A stretch of 64,000 bases of DNA from Eulemur rufifrons (taxonomy: Eukaryota; Chordata; Mammalia; Primates; Lemuridae), in contig NC_091010.1 in NCBI RefSeq assembly GCF_041146395.1, positions 53,340,001 through 53,404,000 on the forward strand. Reading direction: 5' to 3'. The position numbers and the translations under genes are program-made. Position 1 is the first letter of the stretch; every line of letters begins with the position of its first letter. Below are positions 61,970 to 64,000 of the stretch, piece after piece. Under the pieces are notes generated by a model that had not been told where the DNA came from, did not search any database, and saw nothing but the letters and a program-made list of their open reading frames with translations.

Positions 61970-62645
61970 AATAAGTTACAAAAATGCCCACACAAAACCT
62001 GAACATGGATGTTTACAGTAGCTTTATCCATAATTGCCAAAATTTCGAAGCAACCAAGATTTCCTTCAGTAGGTAAATTAATAAATAAATTGTGGTACAT
62101 TGAGGTAATAGAATTTTATTCAATCCTAACAAGAAATGAGCTACCAAACCATGAAAAGATATGAAGGAACCTTAAATGCATATTACTAAGCCAATCTGAA
62201 AAGGCTTCTTATTGTATTATTCCAACTATAATGTCCAACAGATGATATTCTGGAAAACACAAAACTATGGAGACAGTAAAAAGTTCAGTGGTTGACATAG
62301 GTAAGGGGGGAGGGAGAGATGAACAGACAAAGCACAGAGGACTTTTAGGGCAGTGTTATTATTAAGCATGATACCATAATGGTAGATACATGTTATTATA
62401 CATTTGTCAACACTCACAGACTGTAATGGCACCAAAAGTCAACCCTAATGTAAACTGCGACCTTTGGGTGATAATGATGTGTCAATGTAGGTTCACCGAT
62501 TGTAACAAATGTACAACTCTGGTGCAGAATTTTGAGAGTGGGGAAGCCTGCGTGTGTGGGAGCAGAGTGTATGTGGGGACTCTGTACTTTCCACTCAATT
62601 TTGCTGTCAATGTATAACTGGCATAAAAAATAGTCTATTAAAAAT
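61970..62645 (+). mobile_element. L1M-type 3' end, sense
   Basis: 'agctttatccataattgcc', 'ttgtggtacattgaggtaat', 'tacatgttattatacatttg', 'aaccctaatgtaaactgcga' and 'ttgggtgataatgatgtgtc' follow old L1M (L1MB/L1MC-like) ORF2 tail and 3' UTR to the end 'agtctattaaaaa'. 5'-truncated and non-coding. The 75-codon frame at 62390-62617 lies in the 3' UTR and is not a gene. Confidence 0.85.
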
Positions 62646-62699
62646 TTCTGAATACTTTGAATATTATTAAATGCTCAAATTTCTCTGCAAGTTTAAACC

Positions 62700-62832
62700 T
62701 CCGAACTGAAATGTAAGCCCTTTGAGGAGAAGGATGATGGCTTATCATCTTTTATTTTTTTCTCAGGCTGTAGATGGGGGGCTTCACTCAAAGTAAAAGC
62801 ATCACAAATATTTATTAAATGAATGAACATAC
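62700..62832 (+). repeat. L2 LINE 3' end
   Basis: 'tgtaagccctttgaggagaa' and 'caaatatttattaaatgaat' match the L2 3' consensus (taagctccttgagggcaggga…aaatatttgttgaatgaatga). Confidence 0.58.
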
Positions 62833-62889
62833 AGGTAAATGGATAAGTAGGTAAAGCCAAAATTGGTTTTCACAATTTTTTAGCTGTTC

Positions 62890-63535
62890 TAAAAACATCT
62901 GTTATACCAAAAGGTAGAATGACTAACATAATAAATAACTGAACCCATCACCAGACTTATATATTGAATGCCTGTACCCCCCACTCTCTTTAGATTCACC
63001 TCCCTCCCACCCAGGGGTAACTGCTCTGAGTCTGAAGTTTTCATTCTCAATTCCCACGCACCTCTCTATATCTTTACTATTCATATGTGAATTCTTATAT
63101 AACATGCAGCTTCACCCGTGCATATTTTTAAACTATAAAAATATTTTATTCACAGTCTCTGCAACTTGCTTTTACATCCGTAAGTATGTTTGTGTGATAA
63201 ATACATACTGAGTCATGAAATTCTAATACAATCATTCCCACTACTTTTTAGTATTCCTTTTTATAAATATGCAATAATTTGTTTTTCCTTTCTTACCCTG
63301 ATGGAAATATTGTCACCATTACTACAGTGCTGCAATGAACATTGGTACACATGTCTGTGAGGGCAAACAAACAGGTTGCTCTAGGGCATGTCTAGGAGTG
63401 GAAAGGCTGGGTCCTAGGCTGGGCATAATTTTATTAAAGTTTTCTGGATAGCTCTCTGAACTGGTTGTACAGAGAGCTATACAACCTTACACTCTTATGA
63501 ATCTTCATTTTACAAAACTATAGTTTTTCAACAGT
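62890..63535 (-). mobile_element. Old L1 3'-end fragment, antisense
   Basis: 'gtattcctttttataaatat', 'ctacagtgctgcaatgaaca' and 'ttggtacacatgtctgtgag' are the reverse of old L1ME/L1M4-type 3' ends, with the preceding text compatible. Truncated and non-coding. Confidence 0.65.
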
Positions 63536-63539
63536 AACT

Positions 63540-64000
63540 CTTAGCCCTTTAGGCACCAACATTTATAGGAGGATAACTTTTGTTGTCAACATTGCTCAGG
63601 GGGCTGCCTTTCAAATTCTATAATTCACTTTTGTGTCTGCTAAAGAGTCAGGATTGAGGTTCACCATCATTGAATGGATCCCAGTGTCTCTGCTACTTCA
63701 TAACCTGAAGCTACTGGGGTTATTTTGTGTTCAAAGTATATGAGTTTCTTCTCCTAACTCTCTATTTTTCAGAGCTCTTTCATTTCAAACACAGCTTCTA
63801 CTCTAATTGAAAGTTTGGTTTAATAGCAAATAAAGAACTGCATTTATCTAAATGCAATCTGTTTTAACAGGACAGATCGTGATCTGATTCTCATGCTCTA
63901 GTCTCCCTGCGTCTTGACAAGCTTAATATACTATTTCTTTGTGCTTAGGATTAATAGTACCATAGGGCAATAAGATGGCTGCTGAGACTTTAAGGTCTGG
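63540..64000. other. No recognised feature
   Basis: Unassigned sequence to the window edge. Confidence 0.45.

Overview
This window is nuclear DNA from a mammal and most likely from a strepsirrhine primate (lemur or loris side). The deciding clue is the dimeric Alu at 54334-54682. It has the primate 7SL-derived two-monomer structure, but carries wording I associate with strepsirrhine Alus: 'gagcaagagtgag' in the left arm, an inserted 'agaaagaaattatctggcc' block before the middle A-rich linker, and 'ggttgctgtgagctagg' plus 'cacggcactcactctagcc' in the right arm. The MIR, L2, old L1, Tigger, hAT and MaLR/ERVL remnants are those expected in any primate genome.

I can support no protein-coding gene or exon. 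The longest open frames are about 150 codons. They lie in the GC-rich island, in decayed L1 DNA, or begin at TTG or GTG rather than ATG. The window reads as a gene-poor, AT-rich, CpG-depleted intergenic or deep intronic stretch. The one sharp exception is a CpG island at about 35.70-36.52 kb, which is the best candidate for a promoter or first exon.

Layout. 0-5 kb: a hAT fragment, then an ERVL-type LTR followed directly by internal sequence (about 2.28-3.85 kb). 5.07-5.74 kb: a solo MaLR LTR with a perfect 5-bp target duplication, itself split by a Tigger-type element flanked by TA. 7.5-12.4 kb: a 32-bp perfect AT palindrome, an antisense L1 3' piece, a Tigger end, a MaLR-like LTR and a long sense L1 3' end. 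12.8-26.1 kb: many MIR copies, hairpins, a G-quadruplex motif and a four-copy 25-bp tandem repeat. 28.9-32.6 kb: a hAT remnant, MIRs and an MLT1 LTR. 35.7-36.5 kb: the CpG island. 37.9-45.3 kb: an L1 ORF2 fragment with an open frame, a Charlie-like hAT element, MIRs, an ERV1-like LTR and a hairpin. 49-59 kb: L1 pieces, an Alu monomer, the dimeric Alu inside an L1, a GC-rich block, and an antisense L1 interrupted by a solo LTR with 4-bp duplications. 59-64 kb: a MIR split by a small Tigger element, then L1 and L2 ends.

Nothing here forms a gene system acting together. What can be read is history: successive insertions whose order is fixed by nesting. Family names come from recalled consensus wording rather than a database search, so subfamily names are tentative.
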